Below, in pieces: positions 13,832 through 23,674 of a stretch of 64,000 bases of DNA (position 1 is its first letter; each line of letters begins with the position of its first letter). The notes under the pieces were generated by a model. That model was not told where the DNA came from. It was given only the letters and a program-made list of their open reading frames with translations, and made no database searches. A program made the translations under genes and the position numbers. This DNA is from Bacillus thuringiensis (GTDB lineage: Bacteria > Bacillota > Bacilli > Bacillales > Bacillaceae_G), in contig NZ_CP012099.1 of NCBI RefSeq assembly GCF_001182785.1, positions 4,896,501 to 4,960,500 on the forward strand. The letters run 5' to 3'.

Positions 13832-13907
13832 TGGATTTCCCTCCGACTACTAGTTAGGATTGACAAAACCCATTCAAAAGCTTAACACATTTGCTTTTAA
13901 AACGAAA

Positions 13908-13940
13908 GAAGAGAGAGAGGGAACAAACCCTCTCCCTCGT
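13908..13940 (-). terminator. Hairpin between gapA and pgk
   Basis: GAGAGAGAGGG (13911-13921) pairs with CCCTCTCCCTC (13928-13938). On the minus strand it is followed by TTCTTTCG, a poor U tract. It may be a leaky terminator or an mRNA-stabilising 3' end of a gapA-only transcript. Confidence 0.5.
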
Positions 13941-13970
13941 TTTGTCATTGATTGCTTATATAATTAAGAA

Positions 13971-14996
<1,026 letters not shown>

Positions 14997-15001
14997 TTAT
15001 A

Positions 15002-16030
15002 TTAAAGGGTAAAACCCTTTGTTAACTGTTTTGCTGCACCTTCATCTGTAATTAGAATTGAAGTGTGCCCTTGCTTTATTACAGCCTGTATTGCCTTTGC
15101 CTTTGAAGAACCTCCAGCGACTGCTACAACGTGAGATACATTTTGTAAATCCTCTAGTTGCATACCAACTGTTCTTACTTTATGAACAACATTTCCTTCT
15201 TCATTAAAGTAGTAACCGAAAGCTTCGCCAACTGCTTCGCTTGCTTGAATCTTTAACCAATCTGCTTCTGAAGTACTTCTGCGACGTGCCATTGTTAACG
15301 CATCACCTATTCCATGAATGACGATATTGGAAGATCGAATCAACTCAAGAACTTCTTTCACGGAAGGCTCTGTCACAATAGACGCATATGCTTCGCTACT
15401 AACATGGTCTGGAACATACAACAAGCGATAATTACTCATCGTATTTTGCGCCATCTTGGCACAAATGGTATTGGCTTCTAATTCAACACCTTCTCCAATT
15501 CCACCACGTGCTGGGACAAATAGCATATGTAAATCTTTGCAATCAAGTTGCATCATGTCCGCAGCAGCAGCTAGCGTAGTTCCTCCAGCCACAGCAACGA
15601 TATTATTCGCTGTCAGACGGTCTTTTATACAAGTCACACAAGCACGGCCCATCTCCAGTTTGACCCAAGGTGATTCATCACTATCACCAGGGACAACGAA
15701 AACTTCATCCAAGTCTAATGTTTCCTTAAGTTGCTTTTCTAAAACCTTTAACCCGGAAATTTCTTTCATAAAGTCTTCCAAAGCAAGAACTAAAGCTGTT
15801 CCTTCTTCTGTCAAAGTCATTCCAGAAGAAGCGACGTGAACTAAGTTTTGTTCTTTCAAAACTTGAACTTCACTTCGCAATACTCGTTCTGTCATACCGA
15901 GGCTTGCTGATAAGTTTCTTCTTCCAATCGGCTGCATGAGCCTAATGTATTGAAGAATTTGCATTCTCGTTTGCATAACAGGTAGCAGATCAGGTAATAA
16001 TTTTTTTGTGTTCTGAATCCATGAGCGCAT
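15002..16030 (-). CDS. cggR: Central glycolytic genes regulator CggR
   Basis: 342 residues of the SorC/DeoR family. An N-terminal winged helix-turn-helix (about 15-80, IGRRNLSASLGMTERVLRSEV) precedes a sugar-phosphate-binding domain (about 90-340, with VAVAGGTTLAAAA and VAVAGGSSKAKAI). In Bacillus subtilis CggR represses its own operon and is released by fructose-1,6-bisphosphate. The ATG at 16030 is chosen because GAGGAG lies seven bases upstream; the GTG at 16045 overlaps that site. A matching operator lies at 16070-16107. Confidence 0.95.
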   Translation of the reverse strand: MRSWIQNTKKLLPDLLPVMQTRMQILQYIRLMQPIGRRNLSASLGMTERVLRSEVQVLKEQNLVHVASSGMTLTEEGTALVLALEDFMKEISGLKVLEKQLKETLDLDEVFVVPGDSDESPWVKLEMGRACVTCIKDRLTANNIVAVAGGTTLAAAADMMQLDCKDLHMLFVPARGGIGEGVELEANTICAKMAQNTMSNYRLLYVPDHVSSEAYASIVTEPSVKEVLELIRSSNIVIHGIGDALTMARRRSTSEADWLKIQASEAVGEAFGYYFNEEGNVVHKVRTVGMQLEDLQNVSHVVAVAGGSSKAKAIQAVIKQGHTSILITDEGAAKQLTKGFTL

Positions 16031-16069
16031 ATCTTTTCTCCTCACTACATTGGTTCATTTTTCCTTCAT

Positions 16070-16107
16070 GGTCACTTTACGTCCCGTAGTGACATTTTGT
16101 GTCCCAC
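16070..16107 (-). promoter_or_regulatory. CggR operator
   Basis: On the minus strand two direct half-sites TGGGACACAAAATGTCA and CGGGACGTAAAGTGACC follow each other with three bases between, matching the CGGGAC-N6-TGTCA pattern of the Bacillus subtilis cggR operator. It sits between the promoter at 16142-16170 and the cggR start, a roadblock position. Confidence 0.85.
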
Positions 16108-16141
16108 ATAGGTTAAAAAAATAATCCCTGCTACGTGTATT

Positions 16142-16170
16142 ATTGTAACAGGAGATAGAAACTTATTCAA
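16142..16170 (-). promoter_or_regulatory. Sigma-A promoter of the cggR-gapA operon
   Basis: TTGAAT and TACAAT with a 17-bp spacer on the minus strand. The -35 box overlaps the stop codon of the upstream glutaredoxin gene. The operator lies about 35 bases downstream of the -10. Confidence 0.8.
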
Positions 16171-16412
16171 CTCTTAACTGCATTCTTTATATAGTTTATT
16201 ATGACACCTTTGTGAATGTTACCGTATTCTACTTGTTTTCCGTCCATTTCTACAACCGGAATCATTAAGTGATATTTTTCTAAAAGGTCATTATCTTCAT
16301 ATATATCTATTTCCTCGATTTGAAAAGAATATTCACATTGTACTTCCTGTAAAACTTGTTTCGCCTTCACGCAAAGGCCACAATCTTTTTTAGTATACAG
16401 TACAACTTTCAT
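16167..16412 (-). CDS. Glutaredoxin family protein
   Basis: 81 residues with the thioredoxin-fold pattern: a first strand VVLYTKKDC, a CGLC redox motif near residue 12, and a cis-proline segment (MIPVVEMDG). Such small proteins reduce disulfides or act in thiol exchange; the partner is unknown. It begins right after the rpoN stop codon. The ATG at 16412 has AGGTG six bases upstream; a GTG at 16421 directly abuts the rpoN stop and is less likely. Confidence 0.85.
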   Translation of the reverse strand: MKVVLYTKKDCGLCVKAKQVLQEVQCEYSFQIEEIDIYEDNDLLEKYHLMIPVVEMDGKQVEYGNIHKGVIINYIKNAVKS

Positions 16413-16421
16413 CTTCTTCAC

Positions 16422-17729
16422 CTATCCGATCGTTTTTCGTAATGACGAAGCTGGGATATGCATTTGTTCTCTATACTTCGCCACTGTTCTTCGAGAAATA
16501 ACAATTTCATGCTCTTCTTCTAATAATTTTGAAATCTTTTGATCTGAGAGTGGCTTTTTCTTATTCTCTGCTTCCACAAGCGTTTGAATAAACTGTTTCA
16601 CTCGCTTCGTTGAAACTGCCTCATCCTCTGTCGTCGAAATTGCATTACTAAAGAACGATTTCATCTCAAATAAACCGTGTGGCGTTTGCACATACTTATT
16701 TCTTGTTGCACGACTAATCGTAGACTCATGTACACTTAGCTCTTCCGCCACCTCTTTTAAAGCGAGAGGCTTCAAATACGCTGGACCTTCCCAAAAGAAA
16801 TCACGTTGTTTTTCCATAATAATCGTCATCACTTGCAGAAGTGTTTGTTTTCTCTGTTTCAAACTGCGCATAATCCATTGCACATGCTGATACTTTTCTG
16901 ATACGTAAGATGCTACTTCACTTTCACTATTATTAAGAAGCGCACTATATTCAGAATGAATTTCAATTCTCGGCATATTTCTCTCATTCATTTGTAAAAC
17001 GAGGCGATCGCCATCTTTTTTCACCGCCATATCAGGCACAATATAAAGTGGTTTATCTGAAGAAAACGCAAGACCTGGTTTTGGTTGTAATGACGTTATA
17101 CAATTTACCGCACTCTGTAATTCCTCATTACTACATTTCAACACTTGAACGAGCTTTCGCCAATCTTTCTTCACAAAATAAGCGAAATGATCTTCTACAA
17201 CCTCTTCTGCTAATCCATTCCGCCTTTGTAAGCGCTTCAATTGCAGAGTTAAACATTCCTGAATATTACGCGCCCCTACCCCTGCTGGTTCCAGTGATTG
17301 GACAAGCTCTACAGAGCGGTCGACTACATGAATATGCACAGAAAGGAGCTCTGCTAACTCTTCATTCGTTTCTTGTAAATATCCATTTCCATCCATGTTC
17401 ATAATAATGAAAGAAGCTACTTTTCGCTCTTCTTCATCTATTTTATAATACTGTATTTGATTTAATAAATGTTGCTGAATCGTTGTAGAATCCACACTGT
17501 AGATCTCCATCTGATTCTCGACTTGTTTGCTGGTACTTTTACTGTTGTTAGAGCTCTTTTTCTTCTCCCTCTCAAAACCACCTAACTCAATAAGGGGATT
17601 CTCTAACGATTGCTCATACAAAAACTCCGATAATTCTTGTACATTATACTGGAGCATTGTAATCGCTTGCCTTAACTCTTGTGTCATTGCCAAACGTAAG
17701 CTTTGTTCTTGTAAAAGACTTGCCTTCAA
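16422..17729 (-). CDS. rpoN: RNA polymerase sigma-54 factor (SigL)
   Basis: 435 residues of the sigma-54 family. Region I is glutamine/leucine-rich (residues 1-50, LRLAMTQELRQAITML), a core-binding domain follows, then a helix-turn-helix and the C-terminal RpoN box SRRTVAKYRE that contacts the -24 element. Sigma-54 needs an AAA+ activator and in Bacillus serves amino-acid and sugar catabolic genes. A TTG start at 17729 is chosen because GGGGGAG lies six bases upstream and it matches the family N-terminus; the frame extends to 17798 without a ribosome binding site. Confidence 0.93.
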   Translation of the reverse strand: MKASLLQEQSLRLAMTQELRQAITMLQYNVQELSEFLYEQSLENPLIELGGFEREKKKSSNNSKSTSKQVENQMEIYSVDSTTIQQHLLNQIQYYKIDEEERKVASFIIMNMDGNGYLQETNEELAELLSVHIHVVDRSVELVQSLEPAGVGARNIQECLTLQLKRLQRRNGLAEEVVEDHFAYFVKKDWRKLVQVLKCSNEELQSAVNCITSLQPKPGLAFSSDKPLYIVPDMAVKKDGDRLVLQMNERNMPRIEIHSEYSALLNNSESEVASYVSEKYQHVQWIMRSLKQRKQTLLQVMTIIMEKQRDFFWEGPAYLKPLALKEVAEELSVHESTISRATRNKYVQTPHGLFEMKSFFSNAISTTEDEAVSTKRVKQFIQTLVEAENKKKPLSDQKISKLLEEEHEIVISRRTVAKYREQMHIPASSLRKTIG

Positions 17730-17947
17730 ACTAATCTCCCCCTTGTTTCTATTGTACAATAAGTTTGGTAAAAGGAGAATGCTATCACAGACACCCATTC
17801 CAAAATATTATTAATTTATATGTATTAATGAGATTTACAACTTACAACCTAAATTTGAATAATATTGAAAGAAAATAATAATATTCAAATTTAATACTAA
17901 GTACTAATAGTAAATATTAATACAAGATATTAAAATGAGCAACAAAA

Positions 17948-17972
17948 AAAGAGAAGATCCCATCTTCTCTTC
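17948..17972 (-). terminator. Terminator of ABC-2 exporter operon
   Basis: AGAGAAGAT (17950-17958) pairs with ATCTTCTCT (17962-17970); TTTTTTTG follows on the minus strand. Between here and the rpoN start the sequence is AT-rich with no gene. Confidence 0.85.
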
Positions 17973-17978
17973 CACTAA

Positions 17979-19199
17979 TCAACTATTTTTCAAAAGCTGA
18001 AATAACTTCAAGCTCTTACCGCTTCGCAAAATACCTTTTGGATATACTTTCGCAGCAAATAAAGAAATCAGGTTAATACTACTTAACAAAACCAATATAG
18101 ACGTTGCAATTTCCATACCACTCACAGACCCATTAATAATCCTAACTACCATACTAATTGGAGCTGTAAACGGAACATATGATGTCACCCTTGATACTAG
18201 CCCTTCAGGGTTATCAAGTACTACTAATAACTCCACCACTAAGCTTCCCATCAATATAAGAGTAATCGGCATCGTTGTTCCGGATAATTCTTCTGGCCTG
18301 CTTACCATAGAACCAAACACTGCGAAAAGTGCCGCATAAACGAAGTAACCGAGAACAAAATATAACAAGAAATATGCAGCATGCTCACCTGTAATCATAT
18401 TTACATCAATATTCACTCCAAAAAACGAATCCGATACCTTAAAAATTCCAGATTTAATATATAGCGCCATACTAAGGAAGAAAATAAATAACTGTGTCAA
18501 ACTAGCAAGACCGACTCCTAATATCTTCCCAAAGACCATGTGAACAGGCGACACCTTCGTTACCATCACTTCCATAACACGCGACGCCTTCTCTGACGCT
18601 ACCGCTGTAGCAATCGCATTTCCATACGAAGTAATTGCTAAGTACATAATCGCTACTAATAAATACACCAGTAAGAATGAGCTTGTTTCTTCGTTATTTA
18701 AGTTTTGCTTTTTCGCTTGCACGTTCATCGTCAGTGATTTCACAGCCTCTTCTGATAACTGTTGTTTAACTACCGCACTTTGAAAATACTGATTTTGTAC
18801 AAATACCTGCGCACTTTGAATCAACTTAGGATTATCCACCTTCATAAAGTAATCTAATACTGGTTCAGCACCCGCACCCTCTTTTAATATAAAGAGCGCT
18901 TCGACTTTCTTATCTAACAAATCTTGCTTATATTGATTTAATTTTGTTTTATCGCCTAAAGACCAATCCCATTCTGGAAGAGCTTTACTAAGATTAGATT
19001 GATCCAAAGTAACATTAGGTGCTTCGGAAATAAATACAACCTTTGCTTTTTCTTTCTCTCCAGAAAACTTTTGTACTAAAGTTGGAAAGGAGAATAAGAA
19101 TATCCCTCCCCCTATTAATAACAATGTCATCCCAATAAATATTTTCGTCCTCACACGATCCCAATACGTTTGCCCTAAAACAATCCAGAAATTCCTCAT
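17979..19199 (-). CDS. ABC-2 type transporter permease (NatB-like)
   Basis: 406 residues. A membrane helix at about 22-40 is followed by a long extracellular domain (about 45-175) and then five or six helices (about 180-400), the layout of NatB and related ABC-2 export permeases. NatAB exports sodium in Bacillus subtilis; other relatives export peptides or antibiotics, so the substrate is open. The gene starts three bases after its ATPase partner gene ends. Confidence 0.85.
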   Translation of the reverse strand: MRNFWIVLGQTYWDRVRTKIFIGMTLLLIGGGIFLFSFPTLVQKFSGEKEKAKVVFISEAPNVTLDQSNLSKALPEWDWSLGDKTKLNQYKQDLLDKKVEALFILKEGAGAEPVLDYFMKVDNPKLIQSAQVFVQNQYFQSAVVKQQLSEEAVKSLTMNVQAKKQNLNNEETSSFLLVYLLVAIMYLAITSYGNAIATAVASEKASRVMEVMVTKVSPVHMVFGKILGVGLASLTQLFIFFLSMALYIKSGIFKVSDSFFGVNIDVNMITGEHAAYFLLYFVLGYFVYAALFAVFGSMVSRPEELSGTTMPITLILMGSLVVELLVVLDNPEGLVSRVTSYVPFTAPISMVVRIINGSVSGMEIATSILVLLSSINLISLFAAKVYPKGILRSGKSLKLFQLLKNS

Positions 19200-19202
19200 T
19201 AC

Positions 19203-20087
19203 TTATGCACCCGCCTTTTCAACAAAGATTTGATGTAAAGAAGGTTCTTTAATAGAAACATCTCGGATATATTGTTTAGTTTTAATGTCTTCAAGCAGTG
19301 AAAATGCATCCTCTCCATCATTAACTTTAATCATGAACGTACGATTAACTTTTTCAAAATTGAAATTTTTCTTCTTAAGAATAGGTTCAATATCCCCTTC
19401 CGTTTGCAACGTCATATATTTGTATTGATAACTTTTCTTAATATCTGACAAGGCACCCGATAATACAAGTTGACCGTTTTTCATAATACAAATTTCCTCA
19501 CAGAACGTTTCTACACTGTCCATTTGATGACTACAAAAAATAATCGTTTTTCTTTGCGCAATTAACTCGAGCACAACATTTTTTAACATCTCTGCATTTA
19601 CAGGATCCAATCCACTAAATGGTTCATCTAGTATGATGAATTCCGGATTATGCAATATCGCTGAAATCAATTGGATTTTTTGTTGATTTCCCTTTGACAA
19701 TTCCTCTGTTTTCTTCTTTAAATGTGGTGTCATTTCTAATTTTTCTAGCCATTGTAACGCATGCCTTTTTGCAAGATTAGCTGGCATTCCTTCTAACTTG
19801 CCGAAATACACCAATTGCTCCACTACATTCATTTTCGGGTATAATCCACGCTCTTCTGGTAAATAGCCAATAGATAGGTCTTTCTTTGAAAAAGGGCGAT
19901 TATTCCATAGAATTTGGCCGCTATCCGGTTTGATTAAATCTAAGATCATACGAATCGTTGTCGTCTTACCAGCACCATTTCGGCCCAGCATCCCTAAAAT
20001 TCCACCTTCTTCTACACGTATATTTAAATCATTAACGGCTTTATATTCACCAAATGTTTTATTTAATCCTTGAATTTCAAATGCCAT
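19203..20087 (-). CDS. ABC transporter ATP-binding protein (NatA-like)
   Basis: 294 residues with Walker A GRNGAGKTT, signature LSKGNQQK, Walker B FIILDEPFSGLD and the H-loop CSHQMD. The C-terminal extra domain is typical of ABC-2 exporters. It energises the permease encoded directly downstream. The ATG at 20087 has AGGGG nine bases upstream; the ATG at 20096 overlaps that ribosome binding site. A 23-residue membrane peptide is encoded just upstream. Confidence 0.9.
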   Translation of the reverse strand: MAFEIQGLNKTFGEYKAVNDLNIRVEEGGILGMLGRNGAGKTTTIRMILDLIKPDSGQILWNNRPFSKKDLSIGYLPEERGLYPKMNVVEQLVYFGKLEGMPANLAKRHALQWLEKLEMTPHLKKKTEELSKGNQQKIQLISAILHNPEFIILDEPFSGLDPVNAEMLKNVVLELIAQRKTIIFCSHQMDSVETFCEEICIMKNGQLVLSGALSDIKKSYQYKYMTLQTEGDIEPILKKKNFNFEKVNRTFMIKVNDGEDAFSLLEDIKTKQYIRDVSIKEPSLHQIFVEKAGA

Positions 20088-20101
20088 ATATAACATCCCC
20101 T

Positions 20102-20173
20102 TTACTGTTTAATAAGGTAAATAACTGCCATTCCTAAAGCAATTCCGCCTACCATCAACAAAAACTTTTTCAT
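20102..20173 (-). CDS. Small membrane peptide, 23 residues
   Basis: The frame encodes MKKFLLMVGGIALGMAVIYL followed by IKQ and TAA. It has a near-perfect ribosome binding site, GGAGG, eight bases before the ATG, and reads as a single membrane helix with basic ends. It ends 14 bases before the start codon of the ABC ATPase gene, so it is most likely the first gene of that operon. It could be a small accessory subunit or regulator of the exporter (inference). It is too short for ordinary gene finders. Confidence 0.65.
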   Translation of the reverse strand: MKKFLLMVGGIALGMAVIYLIKQ

Positions 20174-20265
20174 CACTATTGCCTCCTTCATTTACTTGTT
20201 AAGTTGTATCTTTATCATAGACTTCTTTCTGATGCTATTGTCCGCAATCCGTACTGTATTTACCG

Positions 20266-20300
20266 TAAAAAAGGCGAACCACTCTTATGTGGTTCACCGC
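20266..20300 (-). terminator. Terminator-like hairpin without an upstream minus-strand gene
   Basis: GAACCAC (20276-20282) pairs with GTGGTTC (20289-20295); on the minus strand the sequence continues GCCTTTTTTACGG. The gene on its other side (the histidine kinase) is on the plus strand. Confidence 0.55.
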
Positions 20301-20402
20301 AATTTCAACAGATGACATTGATTGTATGAAAACTTCTTAAATGTTATTATAAAAATATTCAGAAATTAAACGATATACCTACAAAGAGAGGTGTCTAAAC
20401 CG

Positions 20403-22703
20403 TTGCAGATACAACGTAATTTCGTTTTCATTTTATGTGTAACTATCCTGTATTTTTGTTTACAAGGCTATATCTTATATAAAATAAACCAACCATATAG
20501 TGGAGTTCTTATTTCTAAAACAGACTCAACTACATACATAATAGCAAAAATTAAATCCTCCGGTTGGGCTTTTCATACGGACTTAAAAGAAGGAGATATA
20601 ATCTATTCGATAAATAAAGAAAAGCCTCATTTAGGAATACTTCCTGGATACCAAAACCAATCACTAAATGCATCTGAAATACAAATTAAAAAAGACGATA
20701 TCACCCAAACTTATAAAGGAACACAACATTTTATTGATTCTCGTGACAAAATTATTTCTGTATACTTTCCCTTCCTACTCGCTTTTATTTGTTTAGGGTT
20801 ATCTATTTTTCTTTATACAAAGAAGCCTTTGAACCGGGAAACATTCTTTTTGATCACGTTTCTATTCATGACTTCCTCAAGTCTTCTAATCGCAGTTGAA
20901 TCTGGTAAAGGTGATTTTATCGCTCTCATTATTTTAAGTATTGTATTTCAAGGTACACCTATGTCTCTCATTTTATTGTTGAATGAATTATTCAAGAAAA
21001 AGCAACTATACGTTATTTCTATGAGATTTCTAAAAATCGATATTACAATCGGCATTATTTTACTATTACTCTCTATTTTAACGATGTGCATTCCATTTCC
21101 AATAGTTAATACCGATGGATTAGAACTAATTTACCTTTCAATAAATATTATCTTTTGTATATATTTTTTAATCCGTGCCTATATCAAATATCACAGTACA
21201 GTACATAAACCATTTTTAAAATTAATGCTCACGATTCATTCCATTGCCTTCTTTCCGTTCGTTACACTCTATGCTCTTCCAGATGCAATATTCAAAACAC
21301 CTATTCTCTCAGCAGATATTGGCGCTATGTTCCTAATCGCTCTTCCAATCGGTTATTTTTATTTAGTAGCGACGAAGCAGATTTTTGATATAGAGTTTGT
21401 ATTTGATCGTTTACGGTATTACGCATTTCTGTCACTAATTCCAACTCTATTAATTGCAATCATTACGAGCTGGAGCATTTATTACAAAGACAATTTTCTC
21501 TCTCGACTGCTGCAAAGTTTTATTATTATTTTTCCGTTAAACATTCTATTTCTCATATTAAAAGAAAGATTAGATTTTACATTCCGTAATCACCTCTTTC
21601 GGACTAAAACAAACTTATACGTAAACATTGAACAGTTTACCGCACAGCTATCATCTATTATGAAAACAGAAGAGTTAGAGAAAAAATTCACTAATGAAAT
21701 CGTTTCGATGTTGAAACCTTCTTTTATTCAATTTGTTCAATATGATATGAAAGACAACACATATACACTCTGTAACGGATATCGACAAACGAAAGATTTC
21801 ACACTTTCTAAAAAGAAAAAATGGAGTATGGCAGCATTACTAATTAATGATTTATTAGAGGATGATGGATGCATTGGCATTTACTTATACTCTACTAAAC
21901 ATATAAAACACTACATCTGGATTGGAAGAAAAGTGAATAATATTAAATCATGGTTCATCACTGTCACGACATACGTCCGTCTTATTTACGAAAACTTGTA
22001 TACCATTAATGAAATTATTCATTCTCTAGAGCAGGAGAGTTTAGAATCCAAAACAAATTCTGCAAGCTTATCACGCCTACTCTTTCAAATTTCTGAACAA
22101 GAAAGGCGCCGACTCGCTTCAGATTTACACGACTCTGCATTACAAGATCAAATCGTATGGTACCGCAAACTAGACTCTTTACTAAAAAACAAATCCGTTC
22201 CACTAGAATTAAAAAATGAACTAAAAAAAATCCACTTCGGTATGCACGATGTAATACAACAAATTCGCGACACATGTAATGAATTGCGTCCATCACTTTT
22301 ATCAGATGCTGGTTTAATTGGTGCATTAAGAGAATTGCTAGCCCAAACACAATTACGTGTGCAGTTTCATATTCAATTTGATCATGAATCAATTCAAGAA
22401 CATCATTACGATTTTGACAAAATTTTATCTTTATATCGTATCATTCAAGAACTACTAACAAACGCAGATAAACATTCCGAGGCAACCATCGTATCGATTT
22501 TTTTATGGGAAGAGAATAACTGCATTTTCCTAGACTACCGAGACAACGGCAAAGGTTTTGATATAGACACTCCCCACTCTCCTAAGCAGCATATGGGGAT
22601 TTCCGGTATAAAAGGAAGGCTTCAATCAATTGGTGGAGAAATACATATAGTATCCGAAGCTAAAAAAGGACTTCAAGTAAACATTACAGTTCCGAGGTGG
22701 TAA
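20403..22703 (+). CDS. ComP-like sensor histidine kinase
   Basis: 766 residues, almost the same length as Bacillus subtilis ComP. A first helix (about 8-27) is followed by an extracellular PDZ-like segment (about 35-100, with GWAFHTDLKEGDIIYSIN) and about eight to nine more helices up to about 395. The cytoplasmic part holds a HisKA_3 domain (ERRRLASDLHDSALQDQ, His576) and an ATPase domain (ELLTNADKHSEA, DYRDNGKGFD). ComP senses the ComX pheromone, but no comQ or comX lies here, so the signal is unknown. The TTG at 20403 has AGAGGTG nine bases upstream; a GTG at 20391 overlaps that site. Confidence 0.85.
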   Translation: MQIQRNFVFILCVTILYFCLQGYILYKINQPYSGVLISKTDSTTYIIAKIKSSGWAFHTDLKEGDIIYSINKEKPHLGILPGYQNQSLNASEIQIKKDDITQTYKGTQHFIDSRDKIISVYFPFLLAFICLGLSIFLYTKKPLNRETFFLITFLFMTSSSLLIAVESGKGDFIALIILSIVFQGTPMSLILLLNELFKKKQLYVISMRFLKIDITIGIILLLLSILTMCIPFPIVNTDGLELIYLSINIIFCIYFLIRAYIKYHSTVHKPFLKLMLTIHSIAFFPFVTLYALPDAIFKTPILSADIGAMFLIALPIGYFYLVATKQIFDIEFVFDRLRYYAFLSLIPTLLIAIITSWSIYYKDNFLSRLLQSFIIIFPLNILFLILKERLDFTFRNHLFRTKTNLYVNIEQFTAQLSSIMKTEELEKKFTNEIVSMLKPSFIQFVQYDMKDNTYTLCNGYRQTKDFTLSKKKKWSMAALLINDLLEDDGCIGIYLYSTKHIKHYIWIGRKVNNIKSWFITVTTYVRLIYENLYTINEIIHSLEQESLESKTNSASLSRLLFQISEQERRRLASDLHDSALQDQIVWYRKLDSLLKNKSVPLELKNELKKIHFGMHDVIQQIRDTCNELRPSLLSDAGLIGALRELLAQTQLRVQFHIQFDHESIQEHHYDFDKILSLYRIIQELLTNADKHSEATIVSIFLWEENNCIFLDYRDNGKGFDIDTPHSPKQHMGISGIKGRLQSIGGEIHIVSEAKKGLQVNITVPRW

Positions 22704-22706
22704 ATA

Positions 22707-23348
22707 ATGATTCGAGTATTAATCGTAGATGATCATCAAATTGTAGGCGAAGGAACAAAGAGCATGATTGAATTAGAAGAAGATATGCAAGCAGAATATA
22801 TTTTAAATGAACAGGAAGCACTTATAAAAAGTGACGCTACACCTTTTGACATATATCTCTTGGATATGAATATGCCCAATTGTAGTGGTATTGAACTCGC
22901 CCAGAAAATATTACATATTCAAACAGATGCAAAAATCATTTTATACACAGGTTTTGAATACGTATCCCAATTTAATTTATTAATAAACTCTGGTATCAGC
23001 GGAATTATTAGTAAATCAGCTTCTCAGCAAGAGCTATTAATGGCAATTCGTGCAGCTGTAAATGGATATACTTTACTTCCTATTTCTTTATTACGTCAAC
23101 TACATACAGACGATATAACGACTCAACAACTTGAAAATAAAACCGCTCTTCTTACACAAAAAGAATTAGAAATCTTAGAATCCGTCTCTAAAGGAAGTAG
23201 CAATAAACAAATTGCTGATGAACTGTACATGAGTTCAAGAGCTGTAGAATACAACCTAACAAAAATCTTCAAAAAATTAAAAGTAGGATCACGCTCCGAA
23301 GCTTTAACAGAAGCAATGAGACAAGGCATTTTGAAAGTACACATATAA
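22707..23348 (+). CDS. ComA-like response regulator
   Basis: 213 residues with a receiver domain (1-120; acidic pocket Asp8/Asp9, phospho-acceptor Asp53 in LLDMNMP, Lys in ISKSAS) and a LuxR/NarL-type DNA-binding domain (about 145-210, SKGSSNKQIADELYMSSRAVEYNLTKI broken here by the usual turn). Wording and length resemble ComA of Bacillus subtilis (214 residues). It starts three bases after the kinase stop codon and is surely its partner. Target promoters cannot be read from the window. Confidence 0.87.
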   Translation: MIRVLIVDDHQIVGEGTKSMIELEEDMQAEYILNEQEALIKSDATPFDIYLLDMNMPNCSGIELAQKILHIQTDAKIILYTGFEYVSQFNLLINSGISGIISKSASQQELLMAIRAAVNGYTLLPISLLRQLHTDDITTQQLENKTALLTQKELEILESVSKGSSNKQIADELYMSSRAVEYNLTKIFKKLKVGSRSEALTEAMRQGILKVHI

Positions 23349-23401
23349 AATGAAACTTCCATCAGTTTGTTTTGTTTAACCCTCAAATAATGAGATAAAT
23401 A

Positions 23402-23441
23402 AAAAAGTCCTAACCTACAAAACGTAAGTTAGGACTTTTTA
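23402..23441. terminator. Bidirectional terminator between response regulator and tRNA-Arg
   Basis: AGTCCTAACCTAC and GTAAGTTAGGACT (23406-23436) form a long stem, with TTTTT after it on the plus strand and TTTTTT on the minus strand. It serves both convergent units. Confidence 0.85.
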
Positions 23442-23443
23442 AC

Positions 23444-23518
23444 GCGCCCAGAGGGATTCGAACCCCCGGCAGACGTGGTACCGGAAACCACCGCTCTATC
23501 CGACTGAGCTATGGGCGC
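23444..23518 (-). tRNA. tRNA-Arg (anticodon CCG)
   Basis: A 75-nt cloverleaf: acceptor GCGCCCA/TGGGCGC, D arm GCTCAGTCGGATAGAGC, anticodon stem GTGGT/ACCAC with loop TTCCGGT giving CCG, and a T arm with GGTTCGAATCC. It reads CGG codons. CCA is not encoded. The tRNA stands alone, with the YxeA-like gene upstream on the same strand. Confidence 0.95.
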
Positions 23519-23624
23519 ATGATTATAGAAAACACTTCATTTTCTCTTCATAATAATAGCAATAAAAACCATTTAAATCAATAAAAACTCTTTGATAGCA
23601 CATTATATATACGCTTTTTGTCTG

Positions 23625-23660
23625 CATAAAAAAGCCCCCTAATTTCTACATTTAGGAGGC
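23625..23660 (-). terminator. Terminator of YxeA-like gene
   Basis: GCCCCCTAA (23634-23642) pairs with TTAGGAGGC (23652-23660) with one mismatch; TTTTTTATG follows on the minus strand. Confidence 0.75.
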
Positions 23661-23674
23661 ACTTCTTACCCATT

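Noticed and set aside
13908..13940. Strong terminator splitting the glycolytic operon after gapA
   Set aside because: The U tract is poor and no clear promoter for pgk was found, so it is kept only as a weak hairpin.
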